The position numbers and the translations under genes were made by a program. The notes under the pieces were generated by a model. The model was not told the origin of the DNA and did no database searches. It worked only from the letters and a program-made list of their open reading frames with translations. A DNA stretch of 64,000 bases, from the NCBI RefSeq assembly GCF_040839445.1, contig NZ_JBDPGJ010000011.1, positions 1 to 64,000 of the forward strand, written 5' to 3'. Positions within the stretch are counted from its first letter, which is position 1; every line of letters begins with the position of its first letter. This document shows positions 16,956 to 25,169 of the stretch, in pieces. This DNA comes from Aquibium pacificus (GTDB lineage: Bacteria; Pseudomonadota; Alphaproteobacteria; Rhizobiales; Rhizobiaceae).

Positions 16956-17270
16956 TCATCCTTCTTGGCTCGGGCCAGCCAGGGAATGTGCGGGTCTGGC
17001 CGTCAATTCGATGCCGAGGGCCTTCATGACGGCGATGGTCGTCTTGAGGGTAGGGTTCCCTTTGTCGCTGAACGAACGGTAGAGCTGCTCGCGCGAAAGC
17101 CCTGTCTCGTTCGCGATCTGGGTCATCCCCTTCGCGCGCGCCACGACGCCGAGCGCATGCGCGATGTATCCCGCATCCTCGGAAGCGAACGCCTCCGCCA
17201 TGAAGGACGCGATTGCCTCGTCGGAGGTCAGCCCCTCGGCTGGGTCGAAAGTCGTCAGTATCTCGGCCAC
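16956..17270 (-). CDS. HigA-type antitoxin (addiction-module antidote)
   Basis: The 104-residue protein has the plan of COG3636 antidotes. An N-terminal toxin-wrapping part begins VAEILTTFDPAEGLTSD; the C-terminal HTH runs through GMTQIANETGLSREQLYRSFSDKGNPTL. Start was set at GTG 17270, one base after the toxin stop, because AAGGAA lies 6 nt before it. Such antitoxins neutralise the neighbouring RelE/HigB-like toxin and repress the pair. The toxin gene is upstream, the usual order for this subfamily. Confidence 0.85.
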   Translation of the reverse strand: MAEILTTFDPAEGLTSDEAIASFMAEAFASEDAGYIAHALGVVARAKGMTQIANETGLSREQLYRSFSDKGNPTLKTTIAVMKALGIELTARPAHSLAGPSQEG

Positions 17271-17271
17271 G

Positions 17272-17568
17272 TCATTCCTTCCATTCTTCAGCCAGACGTT
17301 TGGCGGTCCTGATGTCCTTGGCCTGTGTGCTCTTGTCGCCGCCACACAGGAGGATGATGAGGGTGCTGCCGCGTTGCTGGAGATAAACGCGGTAACCGGG
17401 ACCATGGTGGATACGCACCTCGCTTATGCCGCCACCCACCGGCTTGACGTCGCCTACGTGTCCGTAGGCCAGTCGGTCGAGCCGTGCGAAGATCAGACCG
17501 CGGGCACGCTCATCCTTGAGGCGCGTCCACCACTTCCTGAACGTCTGCGTCTGCTTCAGCTCGAATAT
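17272..17568 (-). CDS. RelE/HigB-like toxin without a canonical start codon
   Basis: The frame encodes a full toxin of this subfamily, with TFRKWWTRLKDERARGLIF, then GHVGDVKPVGGGISEVRIH, then GPGYRVYLQQRG, and ending LLCGGDKSTQAKDIRTAKR. Relatives are about 100 residues and act as ribosome-dependent or related mRNA nucleases. An in-frame TGA lies only 24 nt upstream of the ATA at 17568. Between that TGA and the conserved FELKQTQTF no ATG, GTG or TTG is in frame. The ATA stands exactly where family members have ATG, so one G-to-A change may have silenced the gene; translation from ATA, ATT or the CTG further on is the alternative. No ribosome-binding site is visible. Confidence 0.75.
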   Translation of the reverse strand: MFELKQTQTFRKWWTRLKDERARGLIFARLDRLAYGHVGDVKPVGGGISEVRIHHGPGYRVYLQQRGSTLIILLCGGDKSTQAKDIRTAKRLAEEWKE

Positions 17569-17654
17569 GAACGATAGTAGTTTTAAAACGACAATCCGTC
17601 AAGCATCCGTGGGTCCGAACGTAGTTGGGGAGACATGCTGCCTCTCTAACGAAA

Positions 17655-17679
17655 CGAGCCGGGGACATGCCCCGGCTCG
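17655..17679 (-). terminator. Hairpin after glnA (probable terminator)
   Basis: CGAGCCGGGG and CCCCGGCTCG form a perfect 10-bp stem with a 5-nt loop, 26 nt beyond the glnA stop. The tail TTCGTTAG is only weakly U-rich. Confidence 0.65.
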
Positions 17680-17705
17680 CGATTGTCCACCTGAAATGGA
17701 TCCGG

Positions 17706-19115
17706 TCAGACCGAATAGTACATGTCGAACTCGACCGGATGCGGGGTCATCTCGAAGCGCATGACTTCATGCATCTTGAGTTCGATGTAGGCGTCGATCT
17801 GGTCGTCGTCGAAGACGCCGCCGGCCTTGAGGAAGCCGCGGTCCTTGTCGAGGCTCATGAGGGCCTCGCGCAGCGAGCCGCAGACGGTCGGGATCTTCTT
17901 CAGTTCCTTCGGCGGCAGGTCGTAGAGATCCTTGTCCATCGGCTGACCGGGGTGGGTCTTGTTCTTGATGCCGTCGAGGCCGGCCATCAGCATCGCAGCG
18001 AAGCCGAGATAGGGGTTCGCGCCCGGATCCGGGAAGCGGACCTCGACGCGCTTGGCCTTCGGCGAGGAGCCGAAGGGGATGCGGCAGGAGGCCGAGCGGT
18101 TGCGCGCCGAGTAGGCGAGCAACACGGGAGCCTCGAAGCCGGGCACCAGGCGCTTGTAGGAGTTGGTCAGCGGGTTGGTGAAGGCGTTGATCGCCTTGGC
18201 GTGCTTGATGATGCCGCCGATGTAGAACAGGCAGCTCTCCGACAGCCCCGCGTATTCATTGCCGGCGAAGGTCGGCTTGCCGCCCTTCCAGATCGACTGG
18301 TGCACGTGCATGCCCGAGCCGTTGTCGCCGTAGACCGGCTTCGGCATGAAGGTCGCGGTCTTGCCGTAGGCGTTGGCGACCTGGTGGATGACGTACTTGT
18401 AGATCTGCATCTTGTCGGCGTTGCGCGTCAGCGTGTCGAACTTGATGCCGAGCTCGTGCTGGGCAGCCGCGACCTCGTGGTGGTGCTTTTCGACGACCAC
18501 GCCCATCTCGGCCATGACCGTCAGCATCTCGGAGCGCATGTCCTGCAGCGAATCGACCGGCGGAACCGGGAAGTAGCCGCCCTTGACGCGCGGCCGGTGG
18601 CCGAGGTTGCCGGTCTCGTAGTCGGTGTCGTCGTTCGACGGCAGTTCGCTCGAATCGAGCTTGAAGCCGGTGTTGTAGGGGTCGGCCTTGTACTTGACGT
18701 CGTCGAACACGAAGAACTCGGCCTCGGGACCGACATAGACGGTGTCGCCGATGCCTTCGGACTTCATGTAGGCTTCCGCCTTCTTGGCGGTTCCGCGCGG
18801 GTCGCGGTTGTAGGACTCGCCCGAGATCGGGTCGAGGATGTCGCAAACGACGGCCATGGTCGACTGCGCGAAGAACGGATCCATGTGCGCCGTCTCGGTG
18901 TCGGGCATGAGCACCATGTCGGACTCGTTGATCGCCTTCCAGCCCGCGATCGAGGAGCCGTCGAACATCACGCCGTCGGCGAACATGTCCTCGTCGACAG
19001 CCACGACGTCCATCGTCACGTGCTGCATCTTGCCCTTCGGATCGGTGAAGCGCAGGTCGACGAACTTAACGTCGTTGTCCTTGATCTGCTTCATGATGTC
19101 GTTTGCTGTCGTCAT
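17706..19115 (-). CDS. glnA: Glutamine synthetase type I
   Basis: The 469-residue GSI enzyme joins ammonia and glutamate at the cost of ATP and forms a dodecamer in the cytoplasm. Seen are FDGSSIAGWK near residue 51, the metal and glutamate site EAEFF/GHRPRVKGGYFP, the histidine loop NGSGMHVHQS near 265, and NRSASCRIP. KLMHEVMR... lies near the end. The adenylylation loop KNLYDLPPEE-like segment is present as MDKDLYDLPPKE, so control by GlnE is likely. It follows glnB by 47 nt on the same strand, with a GGGATGAG ribosome site. Confidence 0.98.
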   Translation of the reverse strand: MTTANDIMKQIKDNDVKFVDLRFTDPKGKMQHVTMDVVAVDEDMFADGVMFDGSSIAGWKAINESDMVLMPDTETAHMDPFFAQSTMAVVCDILDPISGESYNRDPRGTAKKAEAYMKSEGIGDTVYVGPEAEFFVFDDVKYKADPYNTGFKLDSSELPSNDDTDYETGNLGHRPRVKGGYFPVPPVDSLQDMRSEMLTVMAEMGVVVEKHHHEVAAAQHELGIKFDTLTRNADKMQIYKYVIHQVANAYGKTATFMPKPVYGDNGSGMHVHQSIWKGGKPTFAGNEYAGLSESCLFYIGGIIKHAKAINAFTNPLTNSYKRLVPGFEAPVLLAYSARNRSASCRIPFGSSPKAKRVEVRFPDPGANPYLGFAAMLMAGLDGIKNKTHPGQPMDKDLYDLPPKELKKIPTVCGSLREALMSLDKDRGFLKAGGVFDDDQIDAYIELKMHEVMRFEMTPHPVEFDMYYSV

Positions 19116-19162
19116 GTCTCATCCCTTGTCTGACGGTTTTCTCTTCGAAGCCGAATGCCGTC

Positions 19163-19501
19163 TCAGATAGCGTCTATTCCGGTTTCGCCTGTACGGATAC
19201 GGACGACTTCCTCGATGTTGGATACGAATATCTTGCCGTCGCCGATCCGGCCAGTCTGCGCCGCCTTGCGGATCGCTTCCAGCGCGGCTTCGACGGATTC
19301 GTCGCCCAAGACCACCTCGACCTTCACCTTGGGCAGAAAGTCCACGACATATTCCGCACCTCTGTACAGTTCGGTATGACCCTTCTGGCGACCGAAGCCC
19401 TTGGCTTCCGTCACCGTGATCCCCTGCAATCCAACTTCCTGAAGGGCTTCCTTCACCTCGTCAAGCTTGAACGGCTTGATGATCGCTTCGATTTTTTTCA
19501 T
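19163..19501 (-). CDS. glnB: Nitrogen regulatory protein PII
   Basis: The 112-residue protein starts MKKIEAIIKPFKLDEVKEAL. Its T-loop has GHTELYRGAEYVVDFLPK with the uridylylated Tyr at position 51. The PII C-terminal signature DGKIFVSNIEEVVRIRTGE is intact. PII senses 2-oxoglutarate, ATP and glutamine status and controls NtrB, GlnE and ammonium uptake. The start at 19501 was chosen because upstream codons do not belong to the family and GGAGG lies 10 nt before. glnB-glnA form an operon. Confidence 0.97.
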   Translation of the reverse strand: MKKIEAIIKPFKLDEVKEALQEVGLQGITVTEAKGFGRQKGHTELYRGAEYVVDFLPKVKVEVVLGDESVEAALEAIRKAAQTGRIGDGKIFVSNIEEVVRIRTGETGIDAI

Positions 19502-19557
19502 TAGACGGGGGCCTCCGATGGATTGAGCGGCAGATCGAACCCGCTTCGCCGACCCAC

Positions 19558-19574
19558 AAGCACGAAGCATGCCA
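19558..19574 (-). promoter_or_regulatory. Sigma54 promoter for glnB-glnA
   Basis: On the minus strand TGGCATGCTTCGTGCTT carries GG and GC at the -24 and -12 spacing and matches TGGCAYG-N4-TTGCW except for one base. It lies about 57 nt before glnB, which fits known NtrC-activated glnBA promoters. The rest of the 304-nt gap to the divergent nnr gene shows no gene; NtrC enhancer sites are expected there but none was clear. Confidence 0.75.
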
Positions 19575-19805
19575 GACGGGGATAGCTGGGCGGGAGCGAC
19601 AGCGATTCACGGGACGCCGCAATATCACTCCGGGTTTTGCGTCGCAGCGCTTACGGGGGTCACATCGGGCGAGCCGAATGGCTTCCTGATCACCATGCTG
19701 CCTGCCCAAAAAATACGCAAGCCGCAAACATCATGAGCAGGAACGAAGTGTTTGCCCGGCTCCTCCGGAACTGTCTACTCTGCGCCACCATCGACGGGGT
19801 TACCC

Positions 19806-21335
19806 ATGGGCATTGAACTTCTGTCTCCCGCGCAGATGGCCGAAGCGGACAGGCTGGCGATCACGCGCGGACCATTCGACGGGCCGGCGCTGATGCAAAA
19901 CGCAGGCTCGGCGGTCGCGCGCGAAATCCTTTCGCGGTATCCGCAGGCGCAAACGGTCCACGTGCTGGCCGGACCCGGCAACAATGGCGGCGACGGCTTC
20001 GTCGCGGCGCGGCTCCTGGCAGAAGCCGGCGTGGACGTGCGCGTCCATTGCGAGGGGCACCCACGGCCGGGGAGCGATGCCGAAGGCGCGCTTGCGGAGA
20101 TGCGGCTGCCGTTGCTCGGGTTCGACGCGTTCGCGCCGCAGGCATCGGACGTCATTGTCGACGCCCTCTTTGGAGCGGGGTTGGTGCGCGAGATCGGCGC
20201 ACCGCATGCCCCAGTCATCGAGAGGGCGAATGCATCGGGCGCCCCAATCGTCGCGGTCGATCTGCCTTCCGGCCTTTCGGGCGAGACCGGCCTCGTGCTC
20301 GGCATCGCGATCAGGGCGGACCTCACGGTCACCTTCTTCCGGCTTAAGCCCGGACATCTCCTCTATCCGGGGCGCGACCTTTGCGGCGAAACGATTCTCG
20401 TCGATATCGGGATTCCGGCCGACGTCCTGGCCGACATCGGGTCGCGAACGTTCCGCAGCGTTCCCGAACTCTGGCGTACCCATATTCCCTGGCCCGACAG
20501 TGGCTCGCACAAATATGCGCGCGGCCACGTGGGCGTTTTCTCCGGCGGACCCTCGGCGACCGGTGCGGCCCGGCTGGCCGCGATCTCGGCCGCAAGGGCG
20601 GGAGCAGGGGCCGTCACCGTTCTGTCGCCCAGGCAAGCGGTACAGGTGAACGCCATGCACCTGACGTCCGTGATGCTGAAGCGGACAGACACTCCCGAGG
20701 AAGCCGTCATGTTCGCGGCGGACAGGAAGATGACGTCAGCCTTGATCGGCCCGGGTTTCGGGGTGGGCGAGCGATGCACCGAATTCGTGCTCGCGCTGGC
20801 CCGCCTTGCCGCGGGCAGGCCGTTCGGCCTGGTCCTGGACGCAGACGCGATCACCTCGTTCGAAAATGCCCCGCACAGGCTGTTCGAGGCGCTGGCCGCG
20901 ATCGGATCGGAAACTGGACGGGGTTGCGCAGTCCTGACCCCGCACGAGGGTGAATTCCGCAGGCTCTTCCCTGACCTCGCCGATGCTGCCGGTCTCTCGA
21001 AGCTGGAGCGCGCACGCCGGGCGGCGGAGCGGTCGCATGCCGTGGTCGTTCTCAAGGGACCCGACACCGTGATCGCTGCCGCAGACGGGCGTGCCGCGAT
21101 CAACACCAATGCGACCCCCTTTCTGGCGACGGCCGGCTCCGGCGATGTGCTTGCGGGCATCGTGGCCGGACTGCTGGCGCAGGGAATGCCGGCTTTCGAG
21201 GCCGCGGCGGCTGGTGTCTGGCTGCATGCCGAAGCGGGTGCGCGGTTCGGACCGGGTCTGATCGCGGAGGATCTTCCCGGCCTCCTGCCTGCGGTCCTTG
21301 CCGGATTGCGTGATTCGCAGGGGTCGTCCTCCTAA
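19806..21335 (+). CDS. nnr: Bifunctional NAD(P)H-hydrate epimerase / ADP-dependent dehydratase
   Basis: This protein of about 509 residues repairs damaged NADHX and NADPHX. The N-terminal YjeF-type epimerase domain (about 1-210) has AGPGNNGGDGFVAARLL and VDALFGAGL. The C-terminal ribokinase-like dehydratase domain has GPGFGVG, VLTPHEGEFRRLFP, the NTNATPFLATAGSGDVLAG motif with the catalytic Asp, and a final helix. The start MGIELLSPAQMAEADR follows family N-termini; an ATG 54 nt earlier is unlikely. It diverges from glnB and stands alone in the cytoplasm. Confidence 0.93.
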   Translation: MGIELLSPAQMAEADRLAITRGPFDGPALMQNAGSAVAREILSRYPQAQTVHVLAGPGNNGGDGFVAARLLAEAGVDVRVHCEGHPRPGSDAEGALAEMRLPLLGFDAFAPQASDVIVDALFGAGLVREIGAPHAPVIERANASGAPIVAVDLPSGLSGETGLVLGIAIRADLTVTFFRLKPGHLLYPGRDLCGETILVDIGIPADVLADIGSRTFRSVPELWRTHIPWPDSGSHKYARGHVGVFSGGPSATGAARLAAISAARAGAGAVTVLSPRQAVQVNAMHLTSVMLKRTDTPEEAVMFAADRKMTSALIGPGFGVGERCTEFVLALARLAAGRPFGLVLDADAITSFENAPHRLFEALAAIGSETGRGCAVLTPHEGEFRRLFPDLADAAGLSKLERARRAAERSHAVVVLKGPDTVIAAADGRAAINTNATPFLATAGSGDVLAGIVAGLLAQGMPAFEAAAAGVWLHAEAGARFGPGLIAEDLPGLLPAVLAGLRDSQGSSS

Positions 21336-21413
21336 CCACCCGCTAACCAGTCTCTTTTGCCGTTTCTCAAGCCGGTCCTGCTACGGTCGCGGTGAGTTAT
21401 CGGGAGACTTTCA

Positions 21414-22451
21414 ATGGTTTCGACGGCAGGATCGACAGGGCAGGCGGCACTGCGCGCGCCAGTGGCAGGCGAGGTTCTCGCCCGTTTCCTCGGCAAGGAC
21501 CGGATCTCGGCGGATGATGTCATTGCGCTTCGCCGGGACGTGTTCGGCGATGGGCTGGTCTCCCGCGAGGAGGCCGAGGCTCTGTTCGAGATCGACAGCC
21601 AGGCCGGGGGGGCCTGTCCGGAATGGCGGAGCTTCCTGATCGAGGCCGTGGCCGACTACGTCGTCCACCAGGAGGCGCCGGCCGGATACGTGTCCGAGCA
21701 CAATGCCGACTGGCTGATCGCCTGCATGTCGGATGCGGGCCATGCGGAAAGCCTGATGCAGGTCGAAGTCGCCATCGCGGTCCTCGAACGCGCGCGGTCG
21801 GCCCCTGCGAGGCTGTCCGCCGCCGCGCTGGACCTCGTCGCCCGCGCGGTGGTCGAGAGCGACGCGCGCACGGTCTCGGGGGCGGAATTCACACCGGGCG
21901 CGGTCGGCAAGGCCGAAGTGGATGTCCTGCGCCGCGTGCTGTTCGCCTTCGGCGGCAAGGCCGGCATCGGCATCAGCCGCGAGGAGGCGGAGGCGCTCTT
22001 CGATCTGAACGAGCGGATCAAGGATGCCGTGAATCATCCGGAGTGGACCGACCTGTTCGTCAAAGCGATCGCGAACTTCGTCATGTGCGCGTCGGGTTAC
22101 GCCCCGCCGCCGCGCGAGGAGGCGTTGAGGCGGGATGCGTTCCTGGATGGCACCGACGTGAACCTGGCGGGGTTCTTCCAGCGGATGCTTTCGGGCGGCC
22201 TGTCCGGTGTGCTCGATGCCTATCGCGGATCGAACGGGATGGAAGGCGCTTGGACCGAACGCAACGCCTCGCGCGAGAAGGCCGAGGCGGACGCAGAAGC
22301 GATCGATGCGGACGAGGCCGCCTGGCTGGTGGATCGCATCACCCGCGACGGCGACATCCACGAGAACGAGCGGGCGCTGTTGACCTTCATCGGCCGGGAG
22401 TCGCGCTCGATCCACCCGTCGATACGGGAACTGATCGATCGGGTGGCCTGA
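21414..22451 (+). CDS. Conserved hypothetical protein with internal duplication
   Basis: The 345-residue, acidic, all-helical-looking soluble protein of unknown function contains two copies of one unit. One is at about residues 30-85 (ISREEAEALF-like: SREEAEALFEIDSQ, then WRSFLIEAVADYVV). The other is at about 185-230 (SREEAEALFDLNER, then WTDLFVKAIANFVM). A third, weaker EADAEAIDADEAAWLVD unit lies near the C-terminus. The D-rich ends of helices look EF-hand-like, but no complete calcium loop was seen. GGGAG precedes the ATG by 8 nt. It is convergent with the XRE regulator. Confidence 0.8.
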   Translation: MVSTAGSTGQAALRAPVAGEVLARFLGKDRISADDVIALRRDVFGDGLVSREEAEALFEIDSQAGGACPEWRSFLIEAVADYVVHQEAPAGYVSEHNADWLIACMSDAGHAESLMQVEVAIAVLERARSAPARLSAAALDLVARAVVESDARTVSGAEFTPGAVGKAEVDVLRRVLFAFGGKAGIGISREEAEALFDLNERIKDAVNHPEWTDLFVKAIANFVMCASGYAPPPREEALRRDAFLDGTDVNLAGFFQRMLSGGLSGVLDAYRGSNGMEGAWTERNASREKAEADAEAIDADEAAWLVDRITRDGDIHENERALLTFIGRESRSIHPSIRELIDRVA

Positions 22452-22478
22452 CGGCGGCAACCCGCCGCCGGGCGGGGC

Positions 22479-22862
22479 TTAGCGTTCTTCTTCGAGGCGC
22501 GTCAGTTCGCGCTGGATGCGGTCGATGATACGGCCGGTATCCTCGTGCATGCGCTTCAGCCGTTCCAGTTGCACGGTAATGGCGGCGAGTGGGTCGGGCC
22601 CGATCTCGTCGGCGGGGGCATCGCCCACGCCGTGCAGCAGCCAGACCAGATTGACGTTCAGTATGCCCGCCAGAAGCGACAGCCGCTCGACGCTGGGTTC
22701 CGAGCGGTCGCTCTCCCATTGCTCGATGGTCTTCTGCCTGACGCCGACGCGGCGCGCCAGGGCGGCAGTCGTCATGCCCTGCGCGTCGCGGATGCGTGAG
22801 AGGCGGCCTCCGAACGTGTCGGAATCCGGGAGCCGGTTGTGGATGGATGTCACGACTGCCAT
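22479..22862 (-). CDS. XRE-family helix-turn-helix regulator
   Basis: The 127-residue DNA-binding protein has an HTH_3 domain at about residues 18-75 (LSRIRDAQGMTTAALARRVG, then TIEQWESDRSEPS) and a C-terminal helix likely to form a coiled coil (IIDRIQRELTRLEEE). Relatives are small cytoplasmic regulators. The start MAVVTSIH follows GGAGGG by 9 nt. It lies convergent to the 345-residue hypothetical gene; the downstream target is not evident. Confidence 0.85.
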   Translation of the reverse strand: MAVVTSIHNRLPDSDTFGGRLSRIRDAQGMTTAALARRVGVRQKTIEQWESDRSEPSVERLSLLAGILNVNLVWLLHGVGDAPADEIGPDPLAAITVQLERLKRMHEDTGRIIDRIQRELTRLEEER

Positions 22863-22939
22863 GGAACGGTTTCCCTCCAACTGCGGATCTTTGTTGCCAT
22901 AGATAACTTTAATCGAACTCCGTGGCGCCGCGACGAACG

Positions 22940-23800
22940 TCAGGTGACGTCGCCTTCGAGCATGCCGAGACGCTGGGCATGCCAGCGCAGGTGGTCGTCC
23001 ATGAAGGTGGAGATGAAGAAGTAGGAGTGGTCGTATCCGGGTTGCATGCGCAGCTTGAGCGGGATGCCGGCCTTTCGGCACGCCTCCTCGAGCAGCCAGG
23101 GCTTGAGCCCGTCCTCAAGGAAACTGTCGGCCTTGCCCTGGTCGACGAGGAACTCCGAAAAGCGGTATCCGTCCTCGATCAGCGAGCAGGCATCATGAGT
23201 GCGCCAGTCGGCCTGGTTGGGACCGAGATAACGCTCGAACGCCCGGGCGGACCAGTCGGCGTCGGACGGATGAACGATCGGCGCGAAGGCAGAGCAACTC
23301 CTGAAGCGCTTCGGGTTCCTAAGCGCGATGGTGAGCGCGCCGTGGCCGCCCATGGAATGGCCGAAGATTGATTGGCGGTTCATGTCGGCAGGGAAATTGG
23401 CCGAAACGATCCGCGGCAGTTCCTCGACGACGTAGGAATACATGCGGTAGTTGGTGTCGTAGGGCGCTTCGCTGGCGTCGACGTAGAAACCGGCGCCCGA
23501 ACCGAACTGCCAGTTGTCCTTCTCGTCCGGCACATGCGCGCCGCGCGGACTGGTATCGGGGCAGACGACGATCAGGCCGAGTTCGGCCGCCATGCGCCGG
23601 TACTCGCCCTTCTCCACGACGTTTGCATGAGTGCAGGTGAGGCCTGACAGATACCACAGCACTGGGCAGGGGCCTTCTTCGGCCTGCGGCGGGACGAAGA
23701 CCGCGAACGTCATGTCGCAGCCGCAGGCTTCGGAGGCGTGGCTGTGGACGCTCTGCACGCCGCCATGGGATTTCGCTGTCGAAACTGTCTTGATGCTCAT
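22940..23800 (-). CDS. fghA: S-formylglutathione hydrolase
   Basis: The 286-residue esterase-D family enzyme splits S-formylglutathione to formate and glutathione, the second step of formaldehyde detoxification. The nucleophile Ser sits in GHSMGGHGAL (about residue 150). LSGLTCTHANVVEKGE near 55 is a hallmark of FGH, and the catalytic His is in PGYDHSYFFI near the C-terminus. The start MSIKTVSTAKSHGG fits the family. Its partner S-hydroxymethylglutathione dehydrogenase is at 27742-28866 on the same strand. Confidence 0.95.
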   Translation of the reverse strand: MSIKTVSTAKSHGGVQSVHSHASEACGCDMTFAVFVPPQAEEGPCPVLWYLSGLTCTHANVVEKGEYRRMAAELGLIVVCPDTSPRGAHVPDEKDNWQFGSGAGFYVDASEAPYDTNYRMYSYVVEELPRIVSANFPADMNRQSIFGHSMGGHGALTIALRNPKRFRSCSAFAPIVHPSDADWSARAFERYLGPNQADWRTHDACSLIEDGYRFSEFLVDQGKADSFLEDGLKPWLLEEACRKAGIPLKLRMQPGYDHSYFFISTFMDDHLRWHAQRLGMLEGDVT

Positions 23801-23949
23801 GCTGCGCGCGTCCGACGGGTGCCGGAGGTCTCGATGTTGAACTGTCTGGTGTCGCCTGGGGAGGCGGAGGAGAGTGTCCGTTCCTAGCACGAAGGGGCCG
23901 GAACGCCAAACCCGCCCGTTGCGGATGGAGGTCGGCAAGCCGGCCGGCA

Positions 23950-24540
23950 CTACATCACTGCCGCTTCCGGCCGTTCTTCCTCCGGCGGCAGAACCGGCAT
24001 TTCGCGCGACCGCCGCTCGATCTCGGCGTCGATCTCCTCGATCGAGGGGTTTCGTTCCTCGACCCACTTTTCCAGCCGGGCGAACTCGTCCGCGCCCATC
24101 GTCCGGTAGACCGTCACCTTCTGACCTTTCGCGAGCACCTCCACACCGTTGATGGCCAGCGCGCCCGAGAGTGTCTTCCAGTTCGGCCCGAAGGTCTTCA
24201 CCATCGTGTACATGGTCTTGGCCTTGATCATGCCGACGCCGCCGGCCAGGCAGGCCTCGTAGAACATGTGGTGGGTCGCCTCTGCCGAACGCGTGCGAAC
24301 GTCACAGAAATGGTCGTGGACGACCGAAGCCCGCCGGTATTCGCCCACGAAGGGCGGACCGAAGGTGGTCCAGAAAATCCGCGGGATCGATGCGCCGTTG
24401 ATGACGGCGTTCTTCTTCGCCGTCCATCTCAGGCCGGCCGCGTCGACGAATGTGAAGGCCTTTGTCAGCTTCATGTCGCGGTCATCGCCCGGCTGCTCGA
24501 GCCAGGTAACGGAGACGGTGCCGATGAAGTGTGCTGCCAT
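23950..24540 (-). CDS. DUF1353 domain protein
   Basis: The 196-residue protein has the DUF1353 pattern: KNAVINGASIPRIFWTTFGPPF followed by RRASVVHDHFCD and a His/Tyr region THHMFYEA. DUF1353 is found in bacteria and phages and has no proven function; the VHDHFC segment with paired His and Asp suggests metal binding. The C-terminal 40 residues are charged and Glu-rich. Start at 24540 has GAGAGGA just upstream. No membrane segment. Confidence 0.8.
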   Translation of the reverse strand: MAAHFIGTVSVTWLEQPGDDRDMKLTKAFTFVDAAGLRWTAKKNAVINGASIPRIFWTTFGPPFVGEYRRASVVHDHFCDVRTRSAEATHHMFYEACLAGGVGMIKAKTMYTMVKTFGPNWKTLSGALAINGVEVLAKGQKVTVYRTMGADEFARLEKWVEERNPSIEEIDAEIERRSREMPVLPPEEERPEAAVM

Positions 24541-24683
24541 GCGATCCTCTCGCGCGACGACGAGCCATGCAGTGGATGATATGCTGGAGTGGAAGCGGAC
24601 GGCGTGATCTGCTTCACACTCGCAGACGCAGGCGGCTTCGATCAGTTCGTGCGCCATTAGGCATTCGGCCCTGGCGCCGGCAA

Positions 24684-25169
24684 TCAAGGCTCCCTGCCGG
24701 CGTTCATCGCCCTACGCACCGTGCGGTCGAGAGCGCTGAGGAATTCCGATCGGTCGCGCGCGGCAAAGCTCCGATTGAAGCCGCGGTCTTCGCCCGTTTC
24801 CCTAAGATGCTGCTTCAGATCCCGCATGGCCACCGCCATGCCGATCGATTCCGGCGTGAACGGCCTTCCGGTCGGGCCAATCACGTGGACGCCCGCCGGC
24901 ACGAGCCGGGCTGCGAGCGGCACGTCCGCCGTCACTGCGACGTCGTTCGGCCGGGCGTTCTCCACGATCCAGTCGTCGGCCGCATCCGCTCCCTTCGAGA
25001 CGACGACGTTGCGGATCATGGGATCGCGGGAAGGGCGCAGGCCACCGTTCGAGACGAAGGTGACGATCAGGCCGTGGCGTTGCGCGACGGTGACGGCCTC
25101 GTTCTTGACCGGGCAGGCGTCCGCATCGACGAAGATCTGCGGGGGCCTTATGTCGGCCGGCTCAGGCAA
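24684..25169 (-). CDS. YaiI/YqxD family protein (DUF188)
   Basis: The 161-residue protein starts its core at IFVDADACPVKNEAVTVA, a PIN-like nuclease strand with acidic residues, and continues with RNVVVSKGADAADDWIVE, VTADVPLAARLV and the signature NGLPFTPESIG-like GRPFTPESIG. The family resembles PIN nucleases but is uncharacterised. The start is TTG at 25169 and overlaps the stop of the upstream MetE-type gene by 8 nt, so translation is likely coupled; no separate ribosome site is seen. Confidence 0.88.
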   Translation of the reverse strand: MPEPADIRPPQIFVDADACPVKNEAVTVAQRHGLIVTFVSNGGLRPSRDPMIRNVVVSKGADAADDWIVENARPNDVAVTADVPLAARLVPAGVHVIGPTGRPFTPESIGMAVAMRDLKQHLRETGEDRGFNRSFAARDRSEFLSALDRTVRRAMNAGREP

